Part shown: one piece after another, positions 18,666 to 28,039 of the stretch
Position numbering within the stretch: position 1 is the stretch's first letter
How the letters are laid out: each line of letters starts with the position of its first letter
Assembly: GCF_902168435.1 (NCBI RefSeq)
Contig: NZ_LR656177.1
Location: 84,803-148,802 of the forward strand
DNA length: 64,000 nt
Reading direction: 5' to 3'
From: Bacillus marasmi
Lineage (GTDB): Bacteria; Bacillota; Bacilli; Bacillales; Cytobacillaceae
The notes under the pieces: generated by a model
What the model was told of the DNA's origin: nothing
What the model saw: the letters and a program-made list of their open reading frames with translations, nothing else
Databases searched by the model: none
Position numbers and translations under genes: made by a program

Positions 18666-19457
18666 TTACGATGCAGAACCTAGGTTTTTCTTCTCTAATT
18701 CGACTGGATCTAAGTAAACGTTTAGCTTGTGCTCCAATTGTCTTGAAGTGATGCCTTCCTGAAGAGATAGAAGTCCTTCGACCATTATCTGTCGGATTTC
18801 AATCTCTTGCTTGGAGATTAACTTCAATTTATTACTCATTGGATGCCATAACACATATCCGGTGAAAATCCCTAATAATGTGGCGATGAATGCTGCGGCA
18901 ATTGAGTGTCCAAGTGCTTCAACATCTGCTAAATTGCCTAATGCGGCGATAAGACCTACTACCGCTCCTAAAACCCCAAGAGTTGGGGCATACATACCTG
19001 CCTGAGAAAAAATTAAAGCACCTTTACGATGGCGCTCTTGCATAGCACTTATCTTCTCCAATAACACATCTCTAGCAAAATCGGAATCAGTCGTATCAAC
19101 GATAATTTCAAGTCCCTGCTTTAAAAACAAATCTTCAACGTTTTGGATTTCACTTTCAAGTCCGAGAAGGCCTTCTTTTCTAGCGATTGATGCCCATTTA
19201 GTGAATGTATCAATGAGTTCAATTTTTGAAGGAAGTGGCTTGCCTCCTCCAAAAATGATCTTAAATAACACTGGCAGCTTTTTTATTTCAACTAAGGGAA
19301 AACTGACAAATAAAGACGCTGCTGTACCACCAATAATAATTAAATATGCTGCGGGGTTATTCACGAGAGAAACTAGATTGGCGCCTTTCATCACCATTCC
19401 GACCCCAATAGCAACAAGCGCCAAAATAATCCCTATGAGTGTTGATGGATCTTTCAA
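18666..19457 (-). CDS. motA: Flagellar stator protein MotA
   Basis: The protein has four membrane segments and the conserved GMYAPTLGVLGAVVGLIAAL region carrying motor prolines. The frame is open up to 19523, but a TTG at 19457 is preferred because GGGGGTG precedes it on the minus strand and gives the typical start MKDPSTLIGIILAL, 263 aa. MotA forms the five-subunit ring around MotB. I looked for a sigma-D promoter upstream and found none convincing. Confidence 0.94.
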   Translation of the reverse strand: MKDPSTLIGIILALVAIGVGMVMKGANLVSLVNNPAAYLIIIGGTAASLFVSFPLVEIKKLPVLFKIIFGGGKPLPSKIELIDTFTKWASIARKEGLLGLESEIQNVEDLFLKQGLEIIVDTTDSDFARDVLLEKISAMQERHRKGALIFSQAGMYAPTLGVLGAVVGLIAALGNLADVEALGHSIAAAFIATLLGIFTGYVLWHPMSNKLKLISKQEIEIRQIMVEGLLSLQEGITSRQLEHKLNVYLDPVELEKKNLGSAS

Positions 19458-19717
19458 TTTGGCACCCCCTTTATGAAAAAATGATATCAATATTATTTTA
19501 TTGGATATTTTTTGATAACACAACTATTTGTTTGATAGTTGAAGTTGTAATCATTTCCATGCCTTTATAACAGTGTAATTTTAACAAAAACTATCAAAAT
19601 AAACACTCAATCGTATCAAAAAATATGCTAATATAAAGTGTATATTTATCAACATTTTTATAAAATTCCATTATCCGGGGAATTACATTTGATGAAGGTC
19701 TGCGAAGGGAGTTTAAA

Positions 19718-21781
19718 ATGGACTTTAACGAATACTTAGAAATATTTTTAGAAGAGTCAAAAGAGCATTTACAATCTATCAATGATGAATTGCTAAAGCT
19801 GGAGTCTGAACCAGAAAATACCGACATAGTTAATGAAATCTTTCGTTCGGCCCACACACTAAAAGGCATGGCCGGATCAATGGGCTTTGAAGATTTAGCC
19901 TCACTGACACATCAAATGGAAAATGTCTTGGACCTTCTCCGGAATGGGAAAATCAGCATTAATACAGATCTAATGGACATCATTTTCAAATGCGTTGATT
20001 TAATCGAAAAAATGGTAGTCAGCATCGAAAATGGTGGGGACGGCAAGGAAAATGTTACCGAAGTAGTAAATGAGCTAGCAAAAATAAAGGATGGCACTCA
20101 AGCGAAGCCTGCTGACCCAGTGTCTGCAGTCGAAGAATCTATGGAGCAAGAACCGAAGCTTGAGTTAGATGAATTTGTTATATCGCTTATTAAAGAAGCG
20201 CAAAAGATGGGCAATTTTACTCATCAAATTAAAGTCAGCTTTGAAGAAAATTGTTTGATGAAAAATGTCCGGGCCTATATGGTCATCCAAGTCGCTGAGG
20301 AGATGGGTGAAATCATCCAAACAAGTCCTCCGGCAGAGCAAATTGAAACGGAGGATTTCGGAAACTCTTTCATAATGATATTGATTTCTCCGCTACAGGC
20401 AGAAGAGGTTAAAGCTCAATTGGCTAATGTCATGGAGGTAAAAGAAGTCAGTGTAATTGACAGAAGTGATGATGAGCATCATATCTGCGAAACTGCTGTT
20501 ACAGTTGAACTTGAATCTCCAGATACATCTGAGACAGCTGAAGTATCAAAAACGATTCAAACAGATTCGGAAAAATCGAATCAGCCTCCCGCGAAAGCAG
20601 AAACTGAACATAAGCAAAAGAAAGCTAAAACAAAATCAATCAGGGTCGATATTGAGAAGCTTGACCAATTGATGAATTTATTCAGCGAGCTTATCATCGA
20701 CCGCGGCAGATTAGAGCAAATTTCGAGAAGAGCGGAAATTTCAGACCTAACTGAAACCGTTGAACATATGGCGCGAATTTCGACTGACCTTCAAGGACTA
20801 ATCTTAAATATGAGAATGGTGCCGGTTGATCAAGTATTTAACCGTTTCCCACGCATGGTCCGCGACCTTGCTAAAGATCTCAACAAGAAGGTTCAATTAA
20901 TCGTTGAAGGCGCTGAAACGGAGCTCGACCGGACGGTAATCGATGAAATCGGTGACCCATTGGTGCATCTGTTGCGAAACGCCTTAGATCACGGGCTCGA
21001 GACCACTGAAGAACGAATTGCCAACAATAAACCTGAAGAAGGAACAATCCTACTCAAGGCATATCACGGCGGCAACCATGTCTTTATCGAGGTTAGTGAT
21101 GATGGACATGGTATTAATCGTGAAAAAGTGCTGCAGAAGGCGATTTCACAAGGTGTAGTAACTGCCGAAGAAGGAAAAGCACTCACTGACCAGCAGGTAT
21201 ATTACCTACTTTTCGCCTCTGGCTTTAGTACGGCTGAAAAGGTGTCTGATATTTCTGGTCGTGGGGTCGGTCTAGATGTTGTAAAAACAAAAATTGAGTC
21301 GCTAGGTGGCGTGATTACGGTGGATTCAACACCAGGCCAAGGCTCAACCTTCCGCGTCCAGCTTCCATTAACACTATCGATTATTTATTCGATGCTCGTG
21401 AAGGTAGAGGACGAAACGTATGCGATTCCATTTAGCTCAATCGTGGAAATTACCACTTTAACACCAGAACAAGTTGCGACTCTTCATGGAAAACGAGTTT
21501 TCCAATTCCGTGGACAGGTTTTACCACTCATATACTTAAATGAAGTTTTTCACGTTCCGCCGCTCGAAGAGGAAATCGAACAAGAACAAATTTTCATCGT
21601 CATTGTTCGAAAAGGGACGCAAACAGTTGGACTCGTTGTTGATTCAGTATTAGGTCAGCAGGAGGTCGTATTAAAATCCCTAGGCGGATTTTTAACGAAT
21701 TTATACGCCATCTCCGGTGCGACAATCCTCGGAAACGGCGAAGTGGCCTTAATCATCGACTCCAACCAGTTTTTTAATTAG
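19718..21781 (+). CDS. cheA: Chemotaxis histidine kinase CheA
   Basis: The 687-aa protein shows the P1 phosphotransfer domain with His46 in SAHTLKGMAGSMG, a P2 region, an acidic/Lys linker (about 265-305), the dimerisation domain, a HATPase domain (LRNALDHGLE, DDGHGI, GRGVGLDVV) and a C-terminal CheW-like domain. It autophosphorylates and passes phosphate to CheY and CheB. The start ATG follows GAAGGGAG. Here it lies outside the sigD block, followed by two cheW genes and an MCP. Confidence 0.97.
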   Translation: MDFNEYLEIFLEESKEHLQSINDELLKLESEPENTDIVNEIFRSAHTLKGMAGSMGFEDLASLTHQMENVLDLLRNGKISINTDLMDIIFKCVDLIEKMVVSIENGGDGKENVTEVVNELAKIKDGTQAKPADPVSAVEESMEQEPKLELDEFVISLIKEAQKMGNFTHQIKVSFEENCLMKNVRAYMVIQVAEEMGEIIQTSPPAEQIETEDFGNSFIMILISPLQAEEVKAQLANVMEVKEVSVIDRSDDEHHICETAVTVELESPDTSETAEVSKTIQTDSEKSNQPPAKAETEHKQKKAKTKSIRVDIEKLDQLMNLFSELIIDRGRLEQISRRAEISDLTETVEHMARISTDLQGLILNMRMVPVDQVFNRFPRMVRDLAKDLNKKVQLIVEGAETELDRTVIDEIGDPLVHLLRNALDHGLETTEERIANNKPEEGTILLKAYHGGNHVFIEVSDDGHGINREKVLQKAISQGVVTAEEGKALTDQQVYYLLFASGFSTAEKVSDISGRGVGLDVVKTKIESLGGVITVDSTPGQGSTFRVQLPLTLSIIYSMLVKVEDETYAIPFSSIVEITTLTPEQVATLHGKRVFQFRGQVLPLIYLNEVFHVPPLEEEIEQEQIFIVIVRKGTQTVGLVVDSVLGQQEVVLKSLGGFLTNLYAISGATILGNGEVALIIDSNQFFN

Positions 21782-21802
21782 AAGGGGTGAATCTTACAGC
21801 AC

Positions 21803-22228
21803 ATGGAAATTTCAAAAATAGTCGCATTTAAATTAGGAAAAGAAGAGTATGGTCTCGATATATTTCACGTTCAATCGATTGAACGGATTAATCATACAAC
21901 AAGAGTTCCAAATGCCTCGGTTTTTGTAAAAGGGGTCATTAATCTGCGCGGAAATGTCACGCCGATTATTGAACTAAAGAATATGCTCGGCATGGGACAC
22001 ACTCAATACACGGAAAATTCTAGAGTCATCATCATCAATTACGGTGACAGCCAGCTCGGCTTAATCGTTGATGAAACAAGCGACGTCTTAAACGTAAGCC
22101 CAGATTGTATTGATCAAGCAGCCAACAGCGGCTTTGACTCCGAATACTTCCAAGGCATAGCTAAAATCAACGGCCGCCTAATCATCTTACTGAATTTGGA
22201 TGAATTGCTTAAAGAACTTTACAACTAA
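21803..22228 (+). CDS. CheW adaptor protein (first copy)
   Basis: The 141-aa product is a single CheW domain (FKLGKEEYGLDI, GVINLRGNVTPII, GLIVDETSDVL). CheW couples receptors to CheA. The ribosome binding site GGGGTGA is unusually far (13 bases) from the ATG, but a stop lies in frame just upstream, so no better start is available. It is one of three CheW proteins in the window. Confidence 0.93.
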   Translation: MEISKIVAFKLGKEEYGLDIFHVQSIERINHTTRVPNASVFVKGVINLRGNVTPIIELKNMLGMGHTQYTENSRVIIINYGDSQLGLIVDETSDVLNVSPDCIDQAANSGFDSEYFQGIAKINGRLIILLNLDELLKELYN

Positions 22229-22229
22229 T

Positions 22230-22269
22230 TTGTTGATTGGAGCGCAGTGCCTGGAGCGGAAATCAACAA
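22230..22269. repeat. Deletion remnant of the 130-bp GC-rich element
   Basis: The segment TTGTTGATTGGAGCG joins directly to CAGTGCCTGGAGCGG followed by AAATCAACAA. These are the two outer ends of the complete element at 27864-27993 with the central ~90 bases missing. The ends remain an inverted repeat. Confidence 0.7.
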
Positions 22270-22313
22270 TTAGCAAACCGAAAGAATAAAAATATTTGAA
22301 AAAGAGGACAAAT

Positions 22314-22793
22314 ATGGATATTCAAACTACCTACCAAGACGCAAAATCACTTATCTTTAAAGTCGGACAAGAAGACTACGGAATCAACATCAACCAAGTA
22401 GTCTCAATCGAGCGGATGCAAAGCATCACCTCCTACCCGAACCGTCCACCATACGTATTAGGTGTCACGAATGTCCGCGAAGAAGTGATACCTGTTGTAG
22501 ACTTACGGGCTGCTTTAACAGGAAAGGCCTTTGCCGAATGTGAGTCATCCAGAATCATCATCGTCCAAGTCAAAAATCACTCAATTGGTCTACTAGTGGA
22601 TGCAGCAACAGAAGTCCTAGACATTCCTGCTACTAGCATCCAGCAGCCACATTTACTTGAAACGAGAGAAGTATCCTATCTAATAGGAATTGCCAAACTT
22701 GAAGAACGACTATTAATTCTCCTAGATATTGAACAGCTACTAGAAGATACAACCAACCTGGATGAACTAAAACTGATTAAAGATATGCTGTAA
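22314..22793 (+). CDS. CheW adaptor protein (second copy)
   Basis: A CheW domain of 159 aa (FKVGQEDYGININQVVSIERM, GVTNVREEVIPVVDLR, GLLVDAATEVLDI). The frame opens at TTG 22296, but ATG 22314 is preferred since AAAGAGGA lies six bases upstream. NVREE replaces the usual NLRG at the CheA/receptor interface, so binding may differ from the first copy. It is followed by an MCP, suggesting a dedicated partnership. Confidence 0.9.
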   Translation: MDIQTTYQDAKSLIFKVGQEDYGININQVVSIERMQSITSYPNRPPYVLGVTNVREEVIPVVDLRAALTGKAFAECESSRIIIVQVKNHSIGLLVDAATEVLDIPATSIQQPHLLETREVSYLIGIAKLEERLLILLDIEQLLEDTTNLDELKLIKDML

Positions 22794-22841
22794 AGTCAAA
22801 AGAGGGCCGTGTCAATGCGGCTACAACAGGGAGTGAGAGAA

Positions 22842-25007
22842 ATGTTTAACAAAATTTTTCATAAAACATCGATGAGTTTTAAACAATGGGGCAGTTACTT
22901 AGTTATCATCGCTTTCTTTGCTGTACTAAATTTTGTTGCATACTTAAGCATTAGTGATTTACAGGAACAAGTCGATTACTTAGGTAATACACAAACGGCA
23001 AAAGTTGAACTTGTCGGTAACATTAAAGAGGATTTTACTCGGGTCCGCTTGTACGTAACAAAGCATGCCTATGAGCACGAACTAGCAGACAAAAACACAA
23101 TGAAAACCTTTATAGATGAAGATATTGAGGATGTACGAAACACAATCAAGGAAATGAAAGAGCTTGATTTAACGGATGAAAATAGTAAGCGTTTAAACGA
23201 CTTTAGCGATGATTTTGAAGCATATACCGCTAGTTTCCCAGATTATTTTGATGGTTCATTAAGCAATGACTATGAAGCTGTTCATGAATTAATGGGCGAA
23301 ATGGCTCCATTAGGTGAACACGCAGTCGCAGCATTACACGCGCTTTCTGAGGATGTTAATAAAGATACGGATAACTTTATCAAAGATTCCGAAGATTTTG
23401 CGATGAAAGCAGTCATTGAAAATATTGCAGTTTCCGTCGGTGCTGGAATTTTCTCAATCATTATTTCATTTATCATGACAAGATTAATTCGTCGTTCCGT
23501 AAATGCAGTAGTGAAAAATGTAGAAATCACAACCAACTCCGTCAACGAAATCAAGAAGTCAATCGATCAATCAGCGGTTGCGGCGCATACGCTTGATGAT
23601 TCAATGGATAAGACAAGTGATTCATTAAATGAACTTGTTTCATCGATTCAGGAGGTTGCCGGAAATACAACCACAACAACTTCTGGCGTCAACGAAATCT
23701 CAGCAGCCATCGAAGAAATGAGCAGCACAATCAGCTTAGTGGCAACAAGTGCCGACCACCTGTCAGATGCAGCAGATAAGAGTTCCAACGCTATTCAAGA
23801 AATGATGGCTTCTATCGAACAAGTAGCTGGTAATGCTGGAAATGTTGGTGCGGGCGTTGAACAAATTTCTGCCTCAATCGAAGAAATGAGTAAATCAATC
23901 GATGTTGTTTCTGATAGTGCTGTAAGTCTATTAAAAACCGCAGATGAAACATCAATATCAGTTCAAGAAATGATTACCTCAGTACAACAGGTTGCATCAA
24001 GCACTCATAAAATGAACGAGCTTAGCCAATCTGTTAAAACGGATGCAGTTGAAGGTGCTGGGACCGTTAATGAAACATTAAATGCAATGAAGGAAATTTC
24101 TAAAGAAATCAACCAAGCTAGCAATGTGATGATTAACCTCGGCAAGAGTTCTGAGGAAATCGGCAGCATTATCGAAACGATTGATGATATTGCTGGTCAA
24201 ACAAACTTGCTGGCACTTAACGCAGCAATCGAAGCGGCCCGTGCTGGCGAACACGGAAAAGGCTTCGCCGTTGTGGCTGATGAAGTAAGAAAGCTTGCGG
24301 AACGAAGCGCCCAAGCGACGAAGGAAATCGCTAACTTAATTAAAGGTATTCAAAATGAAACCGTAGTGGCAGTCAACTCGATTAAGAGCGGTGCCGATAA
24401 GGTTGAGGTTGGAAACCAGCTTGCTGATAAAACGAATGAAGCCATTAAGAAAATCACGCAAGGCATCACTATTATGAGTGAAGAAATGAATCAAATCGTT
24501 GAAGTAACCGAAACACAATCAAAGAACACTGCACTCATTACGAAATCGGTTGAAAACGTAGCCCATAAAGCATCAGAAATGACGCAATCAACAAAAGAAC
24601 AATCGTTAACTGCCCAAGAAGTAGTTAAAGGTATTATGGATATCAAAAACCAAGTTCAACAAATTACTTCTGCTACTGCTGAGCAAGCTAGAGGCGGCCG
24701 TGAAATTGTTACTTCAGTTGAAGACGTATCTAGTCAATCAAACTCAGTTACGGCGGCAACTCGCGAGCAAGCATTGGCAGCTGAGGAAATCGTTCGCAAC
24801 CTTAATGCAATTAAAAACATGGTCAAAGAAATCACCGTCGTGACAAACGACCAAGCTCGCTTTGGACAAGAAATTTCATCAGAAATCTCTAAAGTCCGTA
24901 AGCAAACTAACGAGCTAAATGCCAGCATTGAAACGCAAACGAAAGAAGCAGAAGGAGTTGCCGAAGCAATTCACGATGTTGAAGTTCAGGTTGAGAAGTT
25001 GAAATAG
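22842..25007 (+). CDS. Methyl-accepting chemotaxis protein (four-helix-bundle type)
   Basis: The receptor has a first membrane helix (about residues 17-35), a ~150-residue acidic extracytoplasmic domain rich in helices, a second membrane helix (about 190-215) and a long cytoplasmic coiled coil. The signalling tip [20 protein letters not shown] with EVRKLAERS is intact. Several Glu/Gln-rich methylation heptads flank it. The ATG at 22842 with GGGAGTGAG upstream is preferred to the GTG at 22809, giving 721 aa. Ligand unknown. Confidence 0.92.
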   Translation: MFNKIFHKTSMSFKQWGSYLVIIAFFAVLNFVAYLSISDLQEQVDYLGNTQTAKVELVGNIKEDFTRVRLYVTKHAYEHELADKNTMKTFIDEDIEDVRNTIKEMKELDLTDENSKRLNDFSDDFEAYTASFPDYFDGSLSNDYEAVHELMGEMAPLGEHAVAALHALSEDVNKDTDNFIKDSEDFAMKAVIENIAVSVGAGIFSIIISFIMTRLIRRSVNAVVKNVEITTNSVNEIKKSIDQSAVAAHTLDDSMDKTSDSLNELVSSIQEVAGNTTTTTSGVNEISAAIEEMSSTISLVATSADHLSDAADKSSNAIQEMMASIEQVAGNAGNVGAGVEQISASIEEMSKSIDVVSDSAVSLLKTADETSISVQEMITSVQQVASSTHKMNELSQSVKTDAVEGAGTVNETLNAMKEISKEINQASNVMINLGKSSEEIGSIIETIDDIAGQTNLLALNAAIEAARAGEHGKGFAVVADEVRKLAERSAQATKEIANLIKGIQNETVVAVNSIKSGADKVEVGNQLADKTNEAIKKITQGITIMSEEMNQIVEVTETQSKNTALITKSVENVAHKASEMTQSTKEQSLTAQEVVKGIMDIKNQVQQITSATAEQARGGREIVTSVEDVSSQSNSVTAATREQALAAEEIVRNLNAIKNMVKEITVVTNDQARFGQEISSEISKVRKQTNELNASIETQTKEAEGVAEAIHDVEVQVEKLK

Positions 25008-25023
25008 TTATTACTACAATTCT

Positions 25024-25064
25024 ATGGAACGCTTTCGCTTAATTGCGGAGGCGCTTCCGCTTTT
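25024..25064. repeat. Short GC-rich palindromic repeat fragment
   Basis: GGAACGCTTTCGCTT is followed by GCGGAGGCGCTTCCGC and TTTTCT. The hairpin GCGGA/TCCGC plus T-run resembles the ends of Bacillaceae dispersed elements and could weakly terminate transcription after the MCP gene. Confidence 0.4.
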
Positions 25065-25081
25065 CTAAAGGAGGTGGACTA

Positions 25082-25525
25082 ATGAAAATTCAAGAACCTG
25101 TTCGGGTAAATGTTAGTGACCCGCAGCTGACACCATCTGATCGGTCTACCACCAGCAATACTTCTTTTCAAAAAATCATCGGCAGCTACTCAAAGGAATT
25201 AACCCAGGACCGGCTTCAGCAGCTACTGCAAAACATTGAGCAGCAAGGTCAAACCTTAAGCGAGAAGCGCACCTTTCATGAATTGCGCAAATACAAGGAT
25301 TTGGTCAAGCAATACATGAATGAGGTATCCAAGCACGGTGTTAAGCTACACCAATCCGAAACATGGGACCCATATGCCGGAAGCAAAACACTGAAAACCA
25401 TCAAAACAATTGATACAAAATTAATGGAATTAACGAAGCATGTGTTAGACGAACAAACAACGAGTCTCTCAATTCTAGAGCGAATTGGCGAAATCAAAGG
25501 CTTATTAATCAATCTTTACACTTAA
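25082..25525 (+). CDS. YaaR family protein (DUF327)
   Basis: The 147-aa acidic/basic helical protein contains the family features KYKDLVKQYMNEV and the tail IGEIKGLLINLYT. The ATG follows a perfect AAAGGAGGTGG; frames further upstream lack support. YaaR proteins are common in Bacillales without an assigned function that I know; location between an MCP and flagellar genes suggests a motility link, but this is inference only. Confidence 0.7.
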   Translation: MKIQEPVRVNVSDPQLTPSDRSTTSNTSFQKIIGSYSKELTQDRLQQLLQNIEQQGQTLSEKRTFHELRKYKDLVKQYMNEVSKHGVKLHQSETWDPYAGSKTLKTIKTIDTKLMELTKHVLDEQTTSLSILERIGEIKGLLINLYT

Positions 25526-25556
25526 ACTTTCTATTACAGGATAAGGGGCAGTGCCC

Positions 25557-25988
25557 ATGAATTTGTTGAAAAAATCGCTACTGATTATTGGCAGTATTAC
25601 CTTTATTGGCGTCGGAGCATTTTTTGTTTGGTTTGCGTTAAATGCCCCAAGCGAAACGAAAAATCAAGATGAAGTTTCGATAGAAGAGCTATTAGAAATC
25701 TCATTAGATACTAAACCAATCACCACCAATTTAGCAGACGGTAACTTTATGCAGGCGAAATTCAAAATCGTTACCAAATCACAAAAAACAGCAGAAGAAA
25801 TTAGCAAATTAAACTTTCGCATCGAAAATACGATTATTAAAAATATAAATAGCTTGAAAAAAAATGAAGTCATCGGCATAAAAGGGTTCAAATCGCTAGA
25901 AGAAAGTATCGAAAACGATTTGAATAAGGAATTTGATTCCAAGGATTATATAACCCGCGTCTATATTGTTGATTTTTTAGTTCAATAA
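25557..25988 (+). CDS. Second FliL-like protein
   Basis: The 143-aa protein has an N-terminal membrane helix (about 7-28) and shares with FliL at 13740 the segment EELLEISLDTKPITTNL and the same overall length and ending. AAGGGG lies eight bases before the ATG at 25557, which is preferred to the GTG at 25551. It precedes flhO-flhP. It could support a distinct stator or modulate the motor; this is a guess from paralogy. Confidence 0.75.
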   Translation: MNLLKKSLLIIGSITFIGVGAFFVWFALNAPSETKNQDEVSIEELLEISLDTKPITTNLADGNFMQAKFKIVTKSQKTAEEISKLNFRIENTIIKNINSLKKNEVIGIKGFKSLEESIENDLNKEFDSKDYITRVYIVDFLVQ

Positions 25989-26033
25989 AAATCGTTATTA
26001 ATAAATGCAAGTAATGAGAGAGGAGTGAAGCAT

Positions 26034-26915
26034 TTGTTAAGAGGCTTGAATACCGCAGCGTCTGGAATGTTTTCACTGGAGCGAAAGCAAGAGGCATTAA
26101 CGAATAATCTCGCCAATGCCCAAACACCCGGTTTTAAAAAGGATGATCCAATCCTACGCGCATTTCCGAATCATTTGTTAGAGCGAATTCGCGACTTTAA
26201 TCAAAACGGAACAACAGGAACTGGACAAGTATCAGGACAATATCCACCTAATAACGAAATCGCAAGCGGAGTCTATACACAAGAACGAATCGCAAACTTT
26301 AGCCAAGGAACTTTCGTCCAAACATCAGGCGCTTTGGACCTAGCGATAGAAGACTCAAGCATTCCCTATCAAACTATCAATGGTAGACTCGTAAAGCCAG
26401 CCGGATTTTTCGCGGTGCAAATGGCAGATGGAACAGTGGGTTACACCCGTAATGGTAAATTTGATTTGGACTCCAATGGAAATCTTGTTACGCCCGAAGG
26501 CTATCGCGTTCTCGGCACCAATCATCAGCCGATTCGTATTACCGATAGTATTGCCAAGGAAGATTTGCAAATTGACACTCAAGGAAATATTTTAGCTTAC
26601 GCAAATGATCCAGCCCGGACGAGAAACATTGGGCAAATCGGAATGGTTGTTGTCCAAAATCCGCATAACCTAATTCGTCGTGGAGAGAACCTTTACGGAT
26701 CAGATAACGCAATCCCGTTTGTTACCGACCCTGGAAGCACTAATCCTGGTATGCTCCTTCATCAGGGATTTATTGAGCAATCCAATGTTGATGCTGGTCA
26801 AACAATGGCCGACATGATGGTAACCATCCGTGGCTACGAGGCCAACCAAAAGGTCATCAACGCATACGATCAATCACTACAGCAATTGTATTCAGTTGGA
26901 AAAGTCAATGGCTAA
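26034..26915 (+). CDS. flhO: Flagellar basal-body rod protein FlhO (FlgF/FlgG family)
   Basis: Beginning at TTG 26034 (AGGAG eight bases upstream) the product reads MLRGLNTAASGMFSLERKQ, with the NNLANAQTPGFKK motif and the C-terminal GYEANQKVINAYDQSL motif of axial rod proteins; 293 aa. In B. subtilis flhO-flhP encode the distal rod. The GTG at 26025 is too close to the ribosome binding site. Confidence 0.88.
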   Translation: MLRGLNTAASGMFSLERKQEALTNNLANAQTPGFKKDDPILRAFPNHLLERIRDFNQNGTTGTGQVSGQYPPNNEIASGVYTQERIANFSQGTFVQTSGALDLAIEDSSIPYQTINGRLVKPAGFFAVQMADGTVGYTRNGKFDLDSNGNLVTPEGYRVLGTNHQPIRITDSIAKEDLQIDTQGNILAYANDPARTRNIGQIGMVVVQNPHNLIRRGENLYGSDNAIPFVTDPGSTNPGMLLHQGFIEQSNVDAGQTMADMMVTIRGYEANQKVINAYDQSLQQLYSVGKVNG

Positions 26916-26941
26916 TAGAATCAAGAAAGAGGTAAGCGAAA

Positions 26942-27802
26942 TTGAATACTTCACTTAATATCTCGGCAGGCTCTTTGCGCGCATACCAGCAAAAGCTTGA
27001 TACTATATCAAATAATGTTGCCAATGTGAATACACCGGGCTTCAAACGCACCCGACAAAGCTTTACTGAAATTCTGGCGAACCAAATCAATAACCAAGCT
27101 GGAGCTGGCCAAGAGGTCGGTCGCCTAACACCAAACGGAATCCGCGTTGGCTACGGCACCCGCACTGGCTTAACACAAATGGATACGACTCAAGGTGCAC
27201 CAATGCAAACCGATAACCCATTTGCGATGATGATTAATGGCAGCGGTTATTTCCAAATCGGGTATCCATCACAAACCGGTGGTGGAGCACTCGAAACAAG
27301 ATACACTCGTGACGGAAACTTCCAGATAAGTCCAAACAGTGATACCCCGGGTACCTATAATCTAGTTCATCCAAATGGCGGCTATCTGTTAGACCAAAAC
27401 GGAAATCCAATCGTCTTGAACGACCAACACGAAGTGCAAATTCAAAGCAATGGCCAAATCTTTTTGAAAAATAAAAACACTGTCAGCGGTGACTTTATCT
27501 CCGCGCAACGAGTCGGCATCGTCGACATTCAAAATCCGAACTTGCTAAAAAATCTAGGCGGCAATCAATATTCGTTCGATCCAGCCGCATTACCGAATGG
27601 AACAAACCAAGCCAACTTTGTCAGAGCAATGGGCGTCAATGAAATTTCAGTAACATCAGGCTATCTAGAGGCCTCAAACGTCGACCTAGCAACCGAAATG
27701 ACCGAACTATTACTAACGCAACGTGGCTTCCAACTAAACGCCCGAGCCATGACCTACGCCGACCAAATGCTAGGAATTGCGAATGGGATTATAAAATCTT
27801 AG
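26942..27802 (+). CDS. flhP: Flagellar distal rod protein FlhP (FlgG family)
   Basis: The 286-aa product starts at TTG after AGAGGTAAG and carries the SNNVANVNTPGFKR signature and the C-terminal motif EMTELLLTQRGFQLNARAM. It follows flhO by 26 bases and completes the rod pair. Assignment as FlhP rather than generic FlgG rests on gene order. Confidence 0.88.
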   Translation: MNTSLNISAGSLRAYQQKLDTISNNVANVNTPGFKRTRQSFTEILANQINNQAGAGQEVGRLTPNGIRVGYGTRTGLTQMDTTQGAPMQTDNPFAMMINGSGYFQIGYPSQTGGGALETRYTRDGNFQISPNSDTPGTYNLVHPNGGYLLDQNGNPIVLNDQHEVQIQSNGQIFLKNKNTVSGDFISAQRVGIVDIQNPNLLKNLGGNQYSFDPAALPNGTNQANFVRAMGVNEISVTSGYLEASNVDLATEMTELLLTQRGFQLNARAMTYADQMLGIANGIIKS

Positions 27803-27863
27803 TGATGTTTGAAGGGTGCTTAGAAGTAGTATAGGTTTTTCCAAAAAGTTCATTTTGTGAGAA

Positions 27864-27993
27864 GTTGATTGGAGCGGAAGGCACGAAGACTCCTGCGGGA
27901 GCAAAGGGCATAGGGAGACCCCGCAGGCGCAAAGCGCCGAGGAGGCTCTCTGCACCGCCCGCGGAAAGCGAAGTGCCTGGAGCGGAAATCAAC
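27864..27993. repeat. Complete 130-bp GC-rich dispersed element
   Basis: GTTGATTGGAGCGGAAGGCAC at the left is matched in inverted form by the right end (GTGCCTGGAGCGGAAATCAAC), with inner palindromes such as ACTCCTGCGGGAG. A ~90% identical copy is at 39452-39582 and a deletion remnant at 22230-22269. The element is far richer in GC than its surroundings and has no credible gene. Confidence 0.8.
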
Positions 27994-28039
27994 ATTCTAT
28001 TTCGATAGCAAACAATTAATAAGGAAAGGAGTGCTACTT

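Noticed and set aside
19458-19717. Sigma-D promoter for motA or cheA
   Set aside because: Both strands were searched for TAAA-N15-GCCGATAT; only isolated fragments were found, not a spaced pair.
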